From Limnohabitans sp. 63ED37-2 (lineage in GTDB: Bacteria > Pseudomonadota > Gammaproteobacteria > Burkholderiales > Burkholderiaceae_C), in contig NZ_CP011774.1 in the NCBI RefSeq assembly GCF_001412535.1, positions 863,501 through 927,500 of the forward strand: DNA of 64,000 bases, written 5' to 3'. The position numbers and the translations under genes are program-made. Positions 43,217 to 53,082 of this stretch are shown in pieces (position 1 is the first letter of the stretch; every line of letters starts with the position of its first letter). The notes below the pieces were generated by a model. The model was not told the origin of the DNA. It saw only the letters and a list, made by a program, of their open reading frames with translations, and did no database searches.

Positions 43217-44281
43217 GTGCTCAACCCCAATCCCGACGTCATTGTCTTCAACATCAAGCAGCGCTACACGGGTGTGTCCGCTACCATCAACGCCTTGGTG
43301 CCTTTGCAAATGGCGCAATGGCGTCTGGGCTATTGCGGCACCACCATGTCCAATGGCGTGGTGGGCATGACGGCTGGGCAGGCGATTGCGCTGTCGCGCC
43401 AACCACCACCGGGGCGGGCCTTCCGCATTTGGCATGTGCGGCGTGATCCAGAAATGATGCTGGGCATCTTTGCCCGAGATGTACTGCGTCTGCCAATCAA
43501 ACTGGTCTTCACCTCGGCAGCCCAGCATTTGCATGGGCGTTTTCCGCGCTGGCTGATTTCCAAAATGGACGCGGTCATTTCGACCACGCCGCTGGCGGCC
43601 TCTTTTGTGCCCAACACCACCGCCGTGGTGCCCCATGGCATTGACCTGTCGCGATTTGCGCCGCCTCCTGACAAGCTCAAGGCCTGGGCCGATTCCGGCT
43701 TGCCCGGGGAGTACGGCATTGGCGTGTTTGGCCGTGTCCGGCCCGACAAAGGCAGCGATGTGTTTGTCGACGCCATGATCGAGGTGCTGCCACACCTGCC
43801 TGGCGCCACGGCCGTGATCGCCGGGCTGGCCCAGCCTCAGCACCAGGCCTACCAACAGGCCCTGATTGATAAGATCGCTCAGGCGGGGCTGTCCGAGCGG
43901 ATCGTGTTTCTGGGCGAAGTGCCTGCTGGCGAAGTGCATCGTTGGTACCAGCGATGTCTGCTGTGTGTGGCTTGCCCGCGCTACGAGCCCTTTGGCCTGA
44001 CACCTTTCGAGGCGGCGGCCACCGGCTGTGCCCTGGTGTGTTCTCGCACCGGGGCGTTTGAGCAGCTGGTGCAGCCCGGCGTCAACGGCGAGCTGGTCGA
44101 GACGGGTGATGCTCCCGGTCTGGCCACAGCGGTGCGACAAGTTTTGGCCGATCTGCCCGCTGCTGTGCAGAGGGGCCTGGCTGCTCAGGCACGGGTGTCG
44201 CAATCGTTCTCCTTGTCCAAGGAAGCCGAAGGCATTGGGCGGGTCTACCAGCAGTTGTTTGACCAAGGTGCCCCGCGTTGA
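43217..44281 (+). CDS. Family 4 glycosyltransferase
   Basis: A 354-residue GT-B glycosyltransferase. AVVPHGIDLSRFAPP marks the domain junction. The C-terminal GVFGRVRPDKGSDVFVDAMI and PRYEPFGLTPFEAAATGCAL carry the GT4 nucleotide-sugar and E-x7-E motifs. A role in LPS core synthesis is inferred from waaA, whose ATG overlaps this gene's stop (TGATG). Translation begins at GTG (43217). The precise sugar is unknown. Confidence 0.87.
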   Translation: MLNPNPDVIVFNIKQRYTGVSATINALVPLQMAQWRLGYCGTTMSNGVVGMTAGQAIALSRQPPPGRAFRIWHVRRDPEMMLGIFARDVLRLPIKLVFTSAAQHLHGRFPRWLISKMDAVISTTPLAASFVPNTTAVVPHGIDLSRFAPPPDKLKAWADSGLPGEYGIGVFGRVRPDKGSDVFVDAMIEVLPHLPGATAVIAGLAQPQHQAYQQALIDKIAQAGLSERIVFLGEVPAGEVHRWYQRCLLCVACPRYEPFGLTPFEAAATGCALVCSRTGAFEQLVQPGVNGELVETGDAPGLATAVRQVLADLPAAVQRGLAAQARVSQSFSLSKEAEGIGRVYQQLFDQGAPR

Positions 44282-45612
44282 TGGGGCAGGGCTTGTCCTG
44301 GGCAGAACGCCTGACCCTTTGGGCTTACGGCCTGGTGATGCGGGCCTTGCAGCCGCTGCTGCGCCGTAAATTCCGTCGCCGCGGCCAACAAGAGCCCGGT
44401 TATTTGGATCACATGCCGCAGCGCTTTGGCTTTTATGAGGGCGTGGCGCCTGAGCCTGGGCGCATATGGGTGCACGCCGTCTCCTTGGGGGAGACGCGTG
44501 CGGCGGCCATTTTGATCGAGGCCTTGCGGCATGTTCGGCCCGGCATGCGTTTGCTGCTGACCCACAGCACCGCCACCGGTTGGGCGCAGGGTCAGGCCCT
44601 GCTGCGCCCTGGCGATGCGCAGGCCTGGCTGCCTTGGGACACGCCTGAGGCCACCCGGCGTTTTTTACAGCACCACCGGCCTCAACTGGGCATCCTGATG
44701 GAGACCGAGGTCTGGCCTGCGCTGGTGCAGTCGTGTGTGCAGGCGCAGGTGCCCTTGGCGCTGGCCAATGCCCGGCTCAATGACAAGTCGCTGCGCTCGG
44801 CTTTGCGCTGGTCTTGGCTGTCCGGACCGGCTTACCGCCGTTTGACGGCCGTGTTGGCGCAAAGTCCGGATGACGGCGCACGCTTGGAGCAACTGGGCGC
44901 GACGGTGCAGGCGGTCTTGGGCAACCTCAAATTTGATGTGCCAGCCCAGCCTGACGCACAGGCTTTGGCCCAAGTTTGGCGCCAGCGCTGGCAGCACCAA
45001 GGCACGCCCCGTCCGGTGGTCATGCTGGCCAGCAGCCGCGAAGGAGAAGAGGCTTTGTGGCTGCAAGCCCTGATGGCCAATACCGATCGTCTGACCGCCT
45101 TGAAGGCTGCGGGGGTGGTCTGGTTGTTGGTGCCCAGACACCCGCAGCGCTTTGACGACATCCATGCATGGCTGACATCGCAGGGCCTGGCTGTTGTGCG
45201 TCGCTCCAGCTGGGATATGGGACCGCCTTTGCAGGTCCCGTCCGAGCAGGTGACCGTTTGCTTGGGTGACAGCTTGGGAGAGATGCCGGTGTATTTTCAG
45301 AGTGCCGATATGGCCTTGCTGGGAGGCAGCTTCATGCCTTTGGGCGGGCAGAACCTGATCGAGGCCGCCGCCTTTGGCTGCCCGGTCATCATGGGGCCAC
45401 ACACCTTCAACTTTGCAGAGGCCGCCCAAAACGCCCAACAAGTCGGGGCTGCAATGCGCGTCAGTGACATGGACAGTGCACTGGACCAGGTGTGGGCGTG
45501 GTTGCGCCAGCCTGCTGAACTGACCAGCGCTAGTCAAAAAGGGCTGGATTTGGTGGCCCAAAGCCGGGGCGCTGCCCAGCGTTATGCCCAGGCCCTGGCA
45601 AGCCTGGTCTGA
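44281..45612 (+). CDS. waaA: 3-deoxy-D-manno-octulosonic acid (Kdo) transferase
   Basis: A 443-residue inner-membrane-associated GT-B enzyme (WaaA/KdtA) that adds Kdo to lipid IVA. The N-terminal membrane-anchor helix (LTLWAYGLVMRALQPLL) is followed by WVHAVSLGETRAA with the catalytic acid region, LTHSTATGW, ETEVWPALV and NARLNDKSLR. The C-terminal PVVMLASSREGEE and MPLGGQNLIEAAAFGCPVIMGPHTFNF are Kdo-transferase hallmarks. It ends the plus-strand LPS block and converges on tolC. Confidence 0.95.
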   Translation: MGQGLSWAERLTLWAYGLVMRALQPLLRRKFRRRGQQEPGYLDHMPQRFGFYEGVAPEPGRIWVHAVSLGETRAAAILIEALRHVRPGMRLLLTHSTATGWAQGQALLRPGDAQAWLPWDTPEATRRFLQHHRPQLGILMETEVWPALVQSCVQAQVPLALANARLNDKSLRSALRWSWLSGPAYRRLTAVLAQSPDDGARLEQLGATVQAVLGNLKFDVPAQPDAQALAQVWRQRWQHQGTPRPVVMLASSREGEEALWLQALMANTDRLTALKAAGVVWLLVPRHPQRFDDIHAWLTSQGLAVVRRSSWDMGPPLQVPSEQVTVCLGDSLGEMPVYFQSADMALLGGSFMPLGGQNLIEAAAFGCPVIMGPHTFNFAEAAQNAQQVGAAMRVSDMDSALDQVWAWLRQPAELTSASQKGLDLVAQSRGAAQRYAQALASLV

Positions 45613-45668
45613 AACCACACCACAGGCTCTGCAGCCGATGTGGGGTCCCGGCCAGAGCGGCAAGCCGC

Positions 45669-46985
45669 TTATTTCTGCAGCAAGTTGGTGATGTTTTGCA
45701 GATCGCCAGCTTTGAGGGTCCCGCTGGCCTGAAGCAGGCGCAACTGGCCGAGCAAGACATCGTGTCGGGCCTTGGCCAGGTCACGCTTGGTTTGGAAGAG
45801 CTGGCTTTGGCTGTTGAGCACATCGATGTTGATGCGCACGCCGACCTGGTAACCCAGTTTGTTCGCGTCCAAAGCACTTTGGCTGGAGGTTTCGGCCGCC
45901 TGCAAGGCCTTGACCTGGCTCAGGCCCGATTGCAGACCCAAAAAGGCGGTGCGTGTGGCTTGTGCCACATTGCGCTGGGCCGCTTCGAGGTCGCTCTTGG
46001 CTTTGTCTTCCAAGGCCACAGTTTCTTTGATGCGGTTTTGACTGGCCTGACCAGTGTAGAGCGGGTAGTTGAAGGCCAAGCCAATCGTGGCGGCGTTGGT
46101 GTTGAATTGGGAGTTGGGGTTACCGTTGCGGTAGCGCGTCATGCCGTAGCTTCCGGTCAGGTCAAGCGTGGGACGCAGCGCGGCCTGGGCTTTGGTGATT
46201 TCAAGCTGGGCCAATTCCTCGGCGATGCGGGCCTGGGCCAGGTTGCCATTTTCTTGCCCCGATTGCGCCACCCAAGACTCGATGCTGCCGCTTTGCAGAC
46301 CGTCCATGTTGACCGCAGCCAACAGGGGCTTGGGCGACACTTCGCGTTGGCCTACCGTGTCGTCCAACGCCAGCTTCTTGATGCGCAGATCGTTGTCGGC
46401 GGCGATTTCTTGTGCCGTCACGAGGTCAAAGCGGGCTTGGGCTTCCCGGGTGTCGGTGATGGTGGCTGTGCCCACTTCAAAGTTGCGTTTGGCGGCAGCG
46501 AGCTGTTCGGCGACGGCCGATTTCTGGGCTTTGACAAAATTCAGGCTTTCCTGTGCAGTCAGCACGTCAAAGTAAGCCTGGCTCAGGCGCACGATGAGCT
46601 CTTGCTCAGCCACTTTCAATTGGGCCTGGGCCAAGGCCACCTGCTTCATGCCTTGTTCGTAGCTGGCTTGGTTGGCCGGACGATACAGCGGCTGGCTGGC
46701 GCTGAGTGTGAGCGCACGGGTGCCAAAAGCGCGACTGCCCAGTGCGTTGGTCTGGTTGTCCAGATCGGTCTCGGACAGGCTGCCGCCCAAACCTGCCGTG
46801 GGCCGCAACAAGGCTTTGGCCTGCTCGGCGCGGGCCAGAGTGGCCTCGTACTGCGAGCGGGCCGACTTGAAGGTGGCATCGTGGTTTTTGGCCGCCTCGT
46901 AGAGCGTGGCCAGGCTTTGGGCCTGGGCGGTGCCTGCAAAGGCGGCCATCAAGGCCAAAGTCAGGGGCAAGGTGCGCAGTTTCAT
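45669..46985 (-). CDS. tolC: TolC family outer-membrane channel protein
   Basis: A 438-residue outer-membrane efflux channel subunit. The signal peptide is MKLRTLPLTLALMAAFAGTA with cleavage after AQA. Two structural repeats follow, each with long coiled helices and a beta-strand pair; NYPLYTGQASQNRIKE in the second half is a family hallmark. The ATG at 46985 gives the signal peptide. It ends an operon with the RND pump genes, pcm and rhodanese, and most likely forms the outer-membrane part of that pump; it could also serve the nearby microcin exporter, as TolC does in enterobacteria (inference). Confidence 0.93.
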   Translation of the reverse strand: MKLRTLPLTLALMAAFAGTAQAQSLATLYEAAKNHDATFKSARSQYEATLARAEQAKALLRPTAGLGGSLSETDLDNQTNALGSRAFGTRALTLSASQPLYRPANQASYEQGMKQVALAQAQLKVAEQELIVRLSQAYFDVLTAQESLNFVKAQKSAVAEQLAAAKRNFEVGTATITDTREAQARFDLVTAQEIAADNDLRIKKLALDDTVGQREVSPKPLLAAVNMDGLQSGSIESWVAQSGQENGNLAQARIAEELAQLEITKAQAALRPTLDLTGSYGMTRYRNGNPNSQFNTNAATIGLAFNYPLYTGQASQNRIKETVALEDKAKSDLEAAQRNVAQATRTAFLGLQSGLSQVKALQAAETSSQSALDANKLGYQVGVRINIDVLNSQSQLFQTKRDLAKARHDVLLGQLRLLQASGTLKAGDLQNITNLLQK

Positions 46986-47049
46986 GGCAGGTCTTTGATT
47001 AAAAAATGTCGGGCCCATTTGGGGCCAAAGGCGGACTCAACAAATAGAC

Positions 47050-47379
47050 TCAGTACACAGGAATGCTCGGGTCCACTTGGGCCGACCACGCATGAATGCC
47101 CCCGGCCACATTGACCACCTCAAAGCCATGCTGCATCAAGAAGCTGGCCACCTGCATGCTGCGTCCGCCGTGGTGGCACAAGCAGGCAATGGGGCGTGTT
47201 TTGTCGAGTTCATTCAGGCGTGCCGGAATGGTTTGCATCGGCATGTGCAGCAGGTCCAGACCCTCGGGTTTGGCGCTGGCCGTTTGCACTTCCCAGCCCT
47301 CGCGCACATCGAGCAAAACGGGGCGCTGGGCTTGCTGGCTGGCCCATTCAGCGATTTGAGCGGGGTAGATTTGCTGCAT
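47050..47379 (-). CDS. Rhodanese-like domain protein
   Basis: A 109-residue single-domain rhodanese (sulfurtransferase) homologue, probably cytoplasmic. VLLDVREGWEV is the entry motif and the active-site loop with nucleophilic cysteine is IACLCHHGGRSMQV. FEVVNVAGGIHAW completes the domain. The ATG at 47379 (MQQIYPAQIAEW) gives the usual length. It lies 7 bases downstream of pcm and just before tolC. This pcm-rhodanese-tolC order is often conserved in betaproteobacteria; why is unknown. Confidence 0.9.
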   Translation of the reverse strand: MQQIYPAQIAEWASQQAQRPVLLDVREGWEVQTASAKPEGLDLLHMPMQTIPARLNELDKTRPIACLCHHGGRSMQVASFLMQHGFEVVNVAGGIHAWSAQVDPSIPVY

Positions 47380-47386
47380 GGCGGTC

Positions 47387-48046
47387 TCAGAATTTGAAGC
47401 GTGAAGGCTCGGCAAAACCAGACAAGCGGGGGGCGTTGCAGTCCCAGGGTTCGGTGGTGGTCCAGCTGTTCGTCCCCGTGCGGGTGATCAGCGTGGCCCG
47501 CATCATGGGTTCGTCACCGACGATGGTGACCAAGCGGCCTCCCACGCTCAGCTGCTGCAGCAACACGGCAGGGACCTCAGCGACCGAGCCGCTGATGACA
47601 ATGGCGTCAAACGTACCCTCTGCGGCAGCACCGGCACTGCCATCGGCGCAGCGCACAACCGCGTTGCTCACGCCCGCTTTTTGCAGATTGGTTTGGGCCT
47701 GAGCGGCCAGAGCTGGGTCGATTTCCAGGCTCAGCACGCTGGCCGCCTGGTGGGCCAGCAAAGCGGCCATGAAGCCCGAGCCGGTGCCGATGTCCAACAC
47801 CTTGTCGGTTTTTTGCACCGCCAAGTCTTGCAGCAAACGAGCCTGCACGCGAGGGGCGAGCATGACTTGGTTGGGGGCCGCGCCCAGCGGGATGTCCATG
47901 TCCACAAAAGCCAAGGCCTTGTGGGCCAAGGGCACAAAGTCTTCACGGCGCACGGTGGACAGCAGGGCCAGCACTTGCGGGTCCAGCACTTCCCAGGGGC
48001 GGATTTGCTGCTCAATCATGTTGAAGCGGGCCTGGTTCAGATCCAT
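47387..48046 (-). CDS. pcm: Protein-L-isoaspartate O-methyltransferase
   Basis: A 219-residue SAM-dependent methyltransferase that starts repair of isoaspartyl residues in aged proteins. SAM-binding motif I is VLDIGTGSGFMAALLAHQAA; upstream LAPRVQARLLQDLAVQ and PLGAAPNQVMLAP match the family. The first 20 residues (MDLNQARFNMIEQQIRPWEV) are those of the betaproteobacterial group. It lies 43 bases downstream of the RND permease gene. Confidence 0.9.
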   Translation of the reverse strand: MDLNQARFNMIEQQIRPWEVLDPQVLALLSTVRREDFVPLAHKALAFVDMDIPLGAAPNQVMLAPRVQARLLQDLAVQKTDKVLDIGTGSGFMAALLAHQAASVLSLEIDPALAAQAQTNLQKAGVSNAVVRCADGSAGAAAEGTFDAIVISGSVAEVPAVLLQQLSVGGRLVTIVGDEPMMRATLITRTGTNSWTTTEPWDCNAPRLSGFAEPSRFKF

Positions 48047-48089
48047 GTTTTTTACTCCTGCGGGGGTCTAGGTCAAATATCTTGTGATT

Positions 48090-51000
48090 TTAAGGGGCGC
48101 TGGTGTCTTGGCCCTGACGGGCTGGGGCCAAGCCTGCTTTGGCACGCAACCATTGGGCCAGATCGTCCATGTAGCAGTACACCACGGGCACGACCACCAG
48201 GGTCAGCAGCGAGGAGGTGATGACCCCGCCAATGACCGCCTGGCCCATGGGGGCACGTTGCTCGGCACCCTCGGTCAGGGCAAAGGCCAGCGGCACCATG
48301 CCAAAAATCATGGCCAATGTGGTCATCAAAATCGGGCGCAGTCGCACCTTGGCCGCCAGCAGCAGCGCCTCGCTGCGCTCCAGACCGTCCTCTCGGGCGC
48401 GGATGGCAAAGTCCACCAGCAAGATGGCGTTTTTGGTGACCAAGCCCATGAGCATGATCACCCCGATGATGGAGAACATGGACAAAGTGGAGCGGAACGC
48501 CAGCAGGGCCAACACCACGCCAATCAAGGTCAGCGGCAGAGAGGTCATCAGCGCCAGGGGCTGCAGGAAGCTCTTGAACTGGCTGGCCAAAATCATGTAG
48601 ATGAAGATCACCGCCATGGCCAGAGCGGACAAGGCGTAACCAAAGGACTCGGCCATGTTCTTGGTCGAGCCGCCAAAGCTGTAGCGGTAGCCGGGCGGCA
48701 GGTTCAGGCTGTCCATGGCTTTGCGCACATCGGCCGACACCTCGCCCGCGGAGCGGCCAAACACGTTGGCGTTGATGGCCACTTCGCGCATCAGGTCGCG
48801 CCGGTTGATCTGGTTGGAGCCGGTGGTTTCGGTGACGCGGGCCACTTGTCCCAAGCGCACGATGCGTGGGCTGCCATCGGCGGCAGGGGCCACCATGAAG
48901 GGCAGTCGCTCCAGGTCTTGTGGGCTGTTGCGGGCCTCGGGCGAGAGGCGCACATTCACGTCGTAGGTCTGGTCGTCCGGAGCCCGCCAGTTGCCCACGG
49001 TTTGCCCGGCCACCAAGGTGCGCAAGGGGCCCGCCAGTTGTGCGGTGCCCAAGCCCAGGTCCGAGGCCGCGTCGCGCATCACTTCTACGCCGATCACGGG
49101 CTTGTTGGGCTTGACGCTCGAGTCCAGGTCGACCAAACCGGGAATGTCCCGCACTTTGGCCAGCGCCAACAGCGCCAGGCGCTCCAGCTCTTTTTGGTCT
49201 GGGCCTTGCAGCGAAAACTCCACCTGCTTGTTGCCGCCAATCGCGTCGAGCAAACCAGCGTGTGTGACGGCGATGCCGGGCACTTGCTTGAGGCGTTCGC
49301 GCAGCACGGCCGACATCTGGTCGGCGTTGCGGTTGCGATTTTTGCGGTCTACCAGACGGATGTACAGGTTGACGTTGTTCTTGCCCTGCGCGTTGGCGGT
49401 GTTGATGGTGCTGAGGGTGTAGCGCACCTCTGGGAAGTCGCGCAGGATCGCCTCGACTTGGCGCGTCTTGGCTTCGGTGGCTTCGAGCGAGGTGCCCACC
49501 GGGGTTTCGAATTTGAGCGAGGTCTCTGAAAAGTCGGCCTTGGGCACAAACTCGGTGCCCAGCAAACGGACCATGAACACGCTCGCCACAAAAATGCCGA
49601 GCGCTAAAAAGACGGTGGATTTTTTGTGCACCAGCGCCCAGCGCAAGATGCTCTGGTAGCCATCGGCCAGGCGCTCGGTGCCACGGTCAAACCAACCGGT
49701 CACCCGACCGATGGTTTTGTCGTACCCGCTCACAGGCGCTTGGTTTTTGCCGTGTGTGTCGATGGCCGGGTCGTGCCAGATGCTGGACAGCATGGGATCG
49801 AGCGTGAAGCTCACAAACATCGAGATCATCACCGCCGCCACGATGGTGATGCCGAACTCGTGGAAGAACTTGCCGATGATGCCCTCCATGAAACCAATCG
49901 GCAAAAACACCGCCACGATGGACAAGGTGGTGGCCAGCACGGCCAGGCCAATCTCTTGTGTCCCTTCGAGTGACGCGCGGTAGGCACTTTTGCCCATCTG
50001 CACATGCCGAACGATGTTCTCGCGCACCACAATCGCATCATCAATCAAGAGGCCCACACACAGACTCAGCGCCATCAGCGTGATCATGTTGATGGTGAAG
50101 CCGAACATCTGCATGAACATGAAGGTGCCGATCAGCGAGATCGGCAGAGTCAGGCCCGTGATGACCGTGGAGCGCCATGAGTTGAGGAACAAAAACACGA
50201 TCAGCACCGTGAGGATCGCGCCCTCGATCAGGGTCTGGCGCACGTTGTTCACCGACACACGGATGGGCCGCGAGTTGTCGGTGATGGGCTCGAGCTGGAT
50301 GCCGGGCGGCAGCTGGCTCTGCAACTCGGCCACGGCCTTGACCAGGCCATCGACCACCTGGATGGTGTTTTCGTCTTGTGACTTTTGCACCGACATCAAG
50401 AGCGTGCGCTGGCCGTTGTAGAGCGCCAGGTTTTCGAGCTCTTGCGCACCGTCTTGCACCGTGGCCACTTGCGACAGGCGAATGGGTGTGCCGTTTTTGC
50501 GGGCCACGATGATGCGGCCAAAGTCCTCGGGCCGCTCCATGCGGGAGCTGATTTGCACGATGCGCTCTTGCTGCAGCGAGCGGATCGCACCCACCGGCAA
50601 GTCCTGGTTTTCATTGCGTACAGCGGCCACCACCTGCTCGGCCGTGACGCCCAGCGCTTCCATATGTGCCGGTTGCAAATAAAGGTTGATCTCGCGTTTG
50701 CTGCCACCCACCAAGGTCACCGAGCCCACGCCACGCACGTTCTCAAGGCGTTTTTTGAGCACCTGTTCGGACCAGTTGGTCAGCTCCACCGCGTTGAGTT
50801 GATTGCCCTTGGGGATGACCGCGAGCGACCACACGGCGCGGCTGGACGGGTCAAAGCGCAGCACACGGGGTTCTTTGACTTCGGTGCGCAGCAAGGGGCG
50901 CAGCGAGGCGACTTTTTCGCGCACATCTTCGGCCGCTTTGCGGCCATCGATCTGCAGCTGAAACTCCATGATCACCACCGACTGGTTTTCATAGCTGCGC

Positions 51001-51245
51001 GAGGTCAGGGCGCTGATGCCCGCGATGGAGTTGACGCCTTCTTCGATTTTTTTGGAGACTTCGCTCTCCACGATCTCCGGCGAGGCACCGGGGTATTCGG
51101 TGCTGATGACCACCACCGGAAAATCGATGTTGGGGAACTGATCGACTTTGAGGCGCTGAAACGAAAAGATGCCCAGCACCACCAAGGCCAACATGACCAT
51201 GGTGGCAAAAACCGGGTTTTGCAAACTGACGCGGGTGAACCACAT
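48090..51245 (-). CDS. RND efflux transporter permease
   Basis: A 1051-residue inner-membrane proton-driven pump of the AcrB/HAE1 family with twelve membrane segments and two large periplasmic loops. It begins MWFTRVSLQNPVFATMVMLA. The proton-relay aspartate pair lies in LCVGLLIDDAIVVRENIVRH (about residue 405), and the second-half GLVTKNAILLVDFA region is typical. With the adaptor upstream and TolC downstream it forms a complete tripartite exporter. The substrate is unknown; drug, dye or metal export is possible. Confidence 0.94.
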   Translation of the reverse strand: MWFTRVSLQNPVFATMVMLALVVLGIFSFQRLKVDQFPNIDFPVVVISTEYPGASPEIVESEVSKKIEEGVNSIAGISALTSRSYENQSVVIMEFQLQIDGRKAAEDVREKVASLRPLLRTEVKEPRVLRFDPSSRAVWSLAVIPKGNQLNAVELTNWSEQVLKKRLENVRGVGSVTLVGGSKREINLYLQPAHMEALGVTAEQVVAAVRNENQDLPVGAIRSLQQERIVQISSRMERPEDFGRIIVARKNGTPIRLSQVATVQDGAQELENLALYNGQRTLLMSVQKSQDENTIQVVDGLVKAVAELQSQLPPGIQLEPITDNSRPIRVSVNNVRQTLIEGAILTVLIVFLFLNSWRSTVITGLTLPISLIGTFMFMQMFGFTINMITLMALSLCVGLLIDDAIVVRENIVRHVQMGKSAYRASLEGTQEIGLAVLATTLSIVAVFLPIGFMEGIIGKFFHEFGITIVAAVMISMFVSFTLDPMLSSIWHDPAIDTHGKNQAPVSGYDKTIGRVTGWFDRGTERLADGYQSILRWALVHKKSTVFLALGIFVASVFMVRLLGTEFVPKADFSETSLKFETPVGTSLEATEAKTRQVEAILRDFPEVRYTLSTINTANAQGKNNVNLYIRLVDRKNRNRNADQMSAVLRERLKQVPGIAVTHAGLLDAIGGNKQVEFSLQGPDQKELERLALLALAKVRDIPGLVDLDSSVKPNKPVIGVEVMRDAASDLGLGTAQLAGPLRTLVAGQTVGNWRAPDDQTYDVNVRLSPEARNSPQDLERLPFMVAPAADGSPRIVRLGQVARVTETTGSNQINRRDLMREVAINANVFGRSAGEVSADVRKAMDSLNLPPGYRYSFGGSTKNMAESFGYALSALAMAVIFIYMILASQFKSFLQPLALMTSLPLTLIGVVLALLAFRSTLSMFSIIGVIMLMGLVTKNAILLVDFAIRAREDGLERSEALLLAAKVRLRPILMTTLAMIFGMVPLAFALTEGAEQRAPMGQAVIGGVITSSLLTLVVVPVVYCYMDDLAQWLRAKAGLAPARQGQDTSAP

Positions 51246-51258
51246 GCGCTGGGTCCCT

Positions 51259-52401
51259 TTAAGGCTTGACTTTGGCGGCGTTGCCAGGGGCCGTGAACTT
51301 CACCAGCACCCCTTCGCGTACGGCGCCTACGCTGCCGGACAGCACTTGTGTGCCTTCGGTGACGCCGGTCACTGCCACCAGGGTTTGACGCTCGCCCTCG
51401 CTGCGAACATCGGTTCGCACCGTGATGTGTGCCACCTTGCCGTCCTGCACCACCTGCACATAGGGCTGGGGTTTGTCGATGCGCACACTGTCCACGGGCA
51501 CAGCCATCACCTGCAAGCTTTGTGTGCCCAGAGTGCCTTGGGCAAACTGGCCTTGGCGCAAACCTTCGCGGCCCTTGATGCCCAAATACACCAAGATGCT
51601 GCGGCTGCCGGTCTGGGCGCTGGGGTTGATGCGCAAGACTTTGGCCGGTATCGGAGCGTCTACACCATCGACTTGCAACTGCGCCGTCATGCCCACCCGC
51701 ACAAGACTGGCGTCCTCGGCGGTCAGCGCGGCTTCCAGCTCCAGTTGTGAGAGGTTGATGACTTCGACCAAGCGGGCCTCGATGGCCACACGCTCGCCCG
51801 GTTGGGCCAGGCGCTGCGCCACCACGCCCGGCAGGGGCGAGCGCAGCGTGGCATCGGCCAAGGACTTGTTGGCCAGGTCCAGCGCGGCCAATGCCGCAGC
51901 GTGGGTGGCCGTGGCCCCATTCAGGCTGGCTTGAGAGGTGAGCAGGGCGGTTTGTGAGATGAAGCCCTGGTTCACCAGCGCTTGGTTGTTGTCAAACTGG
52001 CGCTGGGCAATGTCCACCTGGGCTTTGGCCGCATCGGCCTGCTGCTGAGCTTGGCGCACACGCGCTTGGTATTCGATGGGCTCGATGCGGGCGATCACCT
52101 GACCAGCTTGCACGCGGTCGCCTTCGCGCACGCTGAGTTCCTGCAATTCACCGGCCACACGGGCTTTGACGATGGCGCTTTCGCTGGCCTTGAGGGCACC
52201 CGAGACCGCGATGCCCAAGTTCAGGGTTTGGGTGCGGGCGGTGAATACGTCGGAGGTGGCCAGCTCGATGCTGGGCGCCACGGCCGCGGTTGGGGCTGTT
52301 GGGGTTTTGTCCGCTTGGCGCTGGCTGGCCCAACGGGCGCCGCCTGCCAGCAATGCGGCCAAAGCCACGGCCGAGAGGATCCAGAGGGTTGATTTTTTCA
52401 T
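51259..52401 (-). CDS. RND efflux periplasmic adaptor (MFP)
   Basis: A 380-residue membrane-fusion protein anchored in the inner membrane by its N-terminal helix (LWILSAVALAALLAGGARW). The lipoyl half-motif VAGELQELSVREGDRVQAGQ and its partner TLRSPLPGVVAQRLAQPGER flank an alpha-helical hairpin, followed by a beta-barrel and a membrane-proximal domain. It starts 27 bases after the tetR stop and lies 13 bases upstream of the permease gene, so all are likely transcribed together. Confidence 0.92.
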   Translation of the reverse strand: MKKSTLWILSAVALAALLAGGARWASQRQADKTPTAPTAAVAPSIELATSDVFTARTQTLNLGIAVSGALKASESAIVKARVAGELQELSVREGDRVQAGQVIARIEPIEYQARVRQAQQQADAAKAQVDIAQRQFDNNQALVNQGFISQTALLTSQASLNGATATHAAALAALDLANKSLADATLRSPLPGVVAQRLAQPGERVAIEARLVEVINLSQLELEAALTAEDASLVRVGMTAQLQVDGVDAPIPAKVLRINPSAQTGSRSILVYLGIKGREGLRQGQFAQGTLGTQSLQVMAVPVDSVRIDKPQPYVQVVQDGKVAHITVRTDVRSEGERQTLVAVTGVTEGTQVLSGSVGAVREGVLVKFTAPGNAAKVKP

Positions 52402-52428
52402 GGTGAGTCGGGTGTGATCCGGTGTGAA

Positions 52429-53073
52429 TCAAGTTACGGACAGGCCACGCGCCAACAATTGAGCGTGTTGCGAGATGAAGGCTTCGGGGTCAATCTGCTC
52501 ATGGCTGGGGCAGCAAGGCCCCATGGAGTGTTTCCACATCACCAAAAACAGCAGGGGGGACATGACCGAGTGCAGCGTCAACTCCACGTTCAAGTCGCGG
52601 AACTCCCCCTGATTGATGCCGCGCTGCAAAGCGCTGCGCACCAGGGCGTGGGCGGGCATGATGACCTCGGTGCGGAAAAAATCCGCCAGGTCTGGAAAGT
52701 TGCTGGCCTCGCTCATCACCAGTTTGGAAATGCCGGAGGCCTTGGTCGCGCCATAGCGCCGCCACCACTGGAGCATCATCCACTCGATCAATGCACTGGT
52801 GCTGCCCTGAAACTGCGCCACCTCGGCCGCACCTTGGGTGACGGGGGCGACCACGTTTTCACGTACCACGGCCTTGAACAGGTCTTCTTTGCTGGGAAAG
52901 TACAAAAACAGTGTGCCCTTGGACACACCCGCTCGCGCGGCCACCTCCTCAACGCGGGTGGCGGCAAAGCCTTTTTCCACAAACAGGTCCAAAGCCGCCT
53001 CGAGCAATTCACCCGGGCGGTCTTGTTTGCGGCGTTCGCGTTTGTGGGGGGCGTGGGCTTCTGTGACGTTCAC
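52429..53073 (-). CDS. TetR/AcrR family transcriptional regulator
   Basis: A 214-residue DNA-binding regulator. The helix-turn-helix is in VEEVAARAGVSKGTLFLYFP (about residues 41-60), and GELLEAALDLFVEKGFAATR precedes it. The C-terminal ligand-binding half has a CxxC-like pair (PCCPS), of unknown use. The start is ambiguous: GTG 53073 or TTG 53076; no clear Shine-Dalgarno. It heads the efflux operon, and an inverted repeat just upstream could be its operator, so ligand-released autorepression of the pump is inferred. Confidence 0.88.
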   Translation of the reverse strand: MNVTEAHAPHKRERRKQDRPGELLEAALDLFVEKGFAATRVEEVAARAGVSKGTLFLYFPSKEDLFKAVVRENVVAPVTQGAAEVAQFQGSTSALIEWMMLQWWRRYGATKASGISKLVMSEASNFPDLADFFRTEVIMPAHALVRSALQRGINQGEFRDLNVELTLHSVMSPLLFLVMWKHSMGPCCPSHEQIDPEAFISQHAQLLARGLSVT

Positions 53074-53082
53074 CAAAAATCA

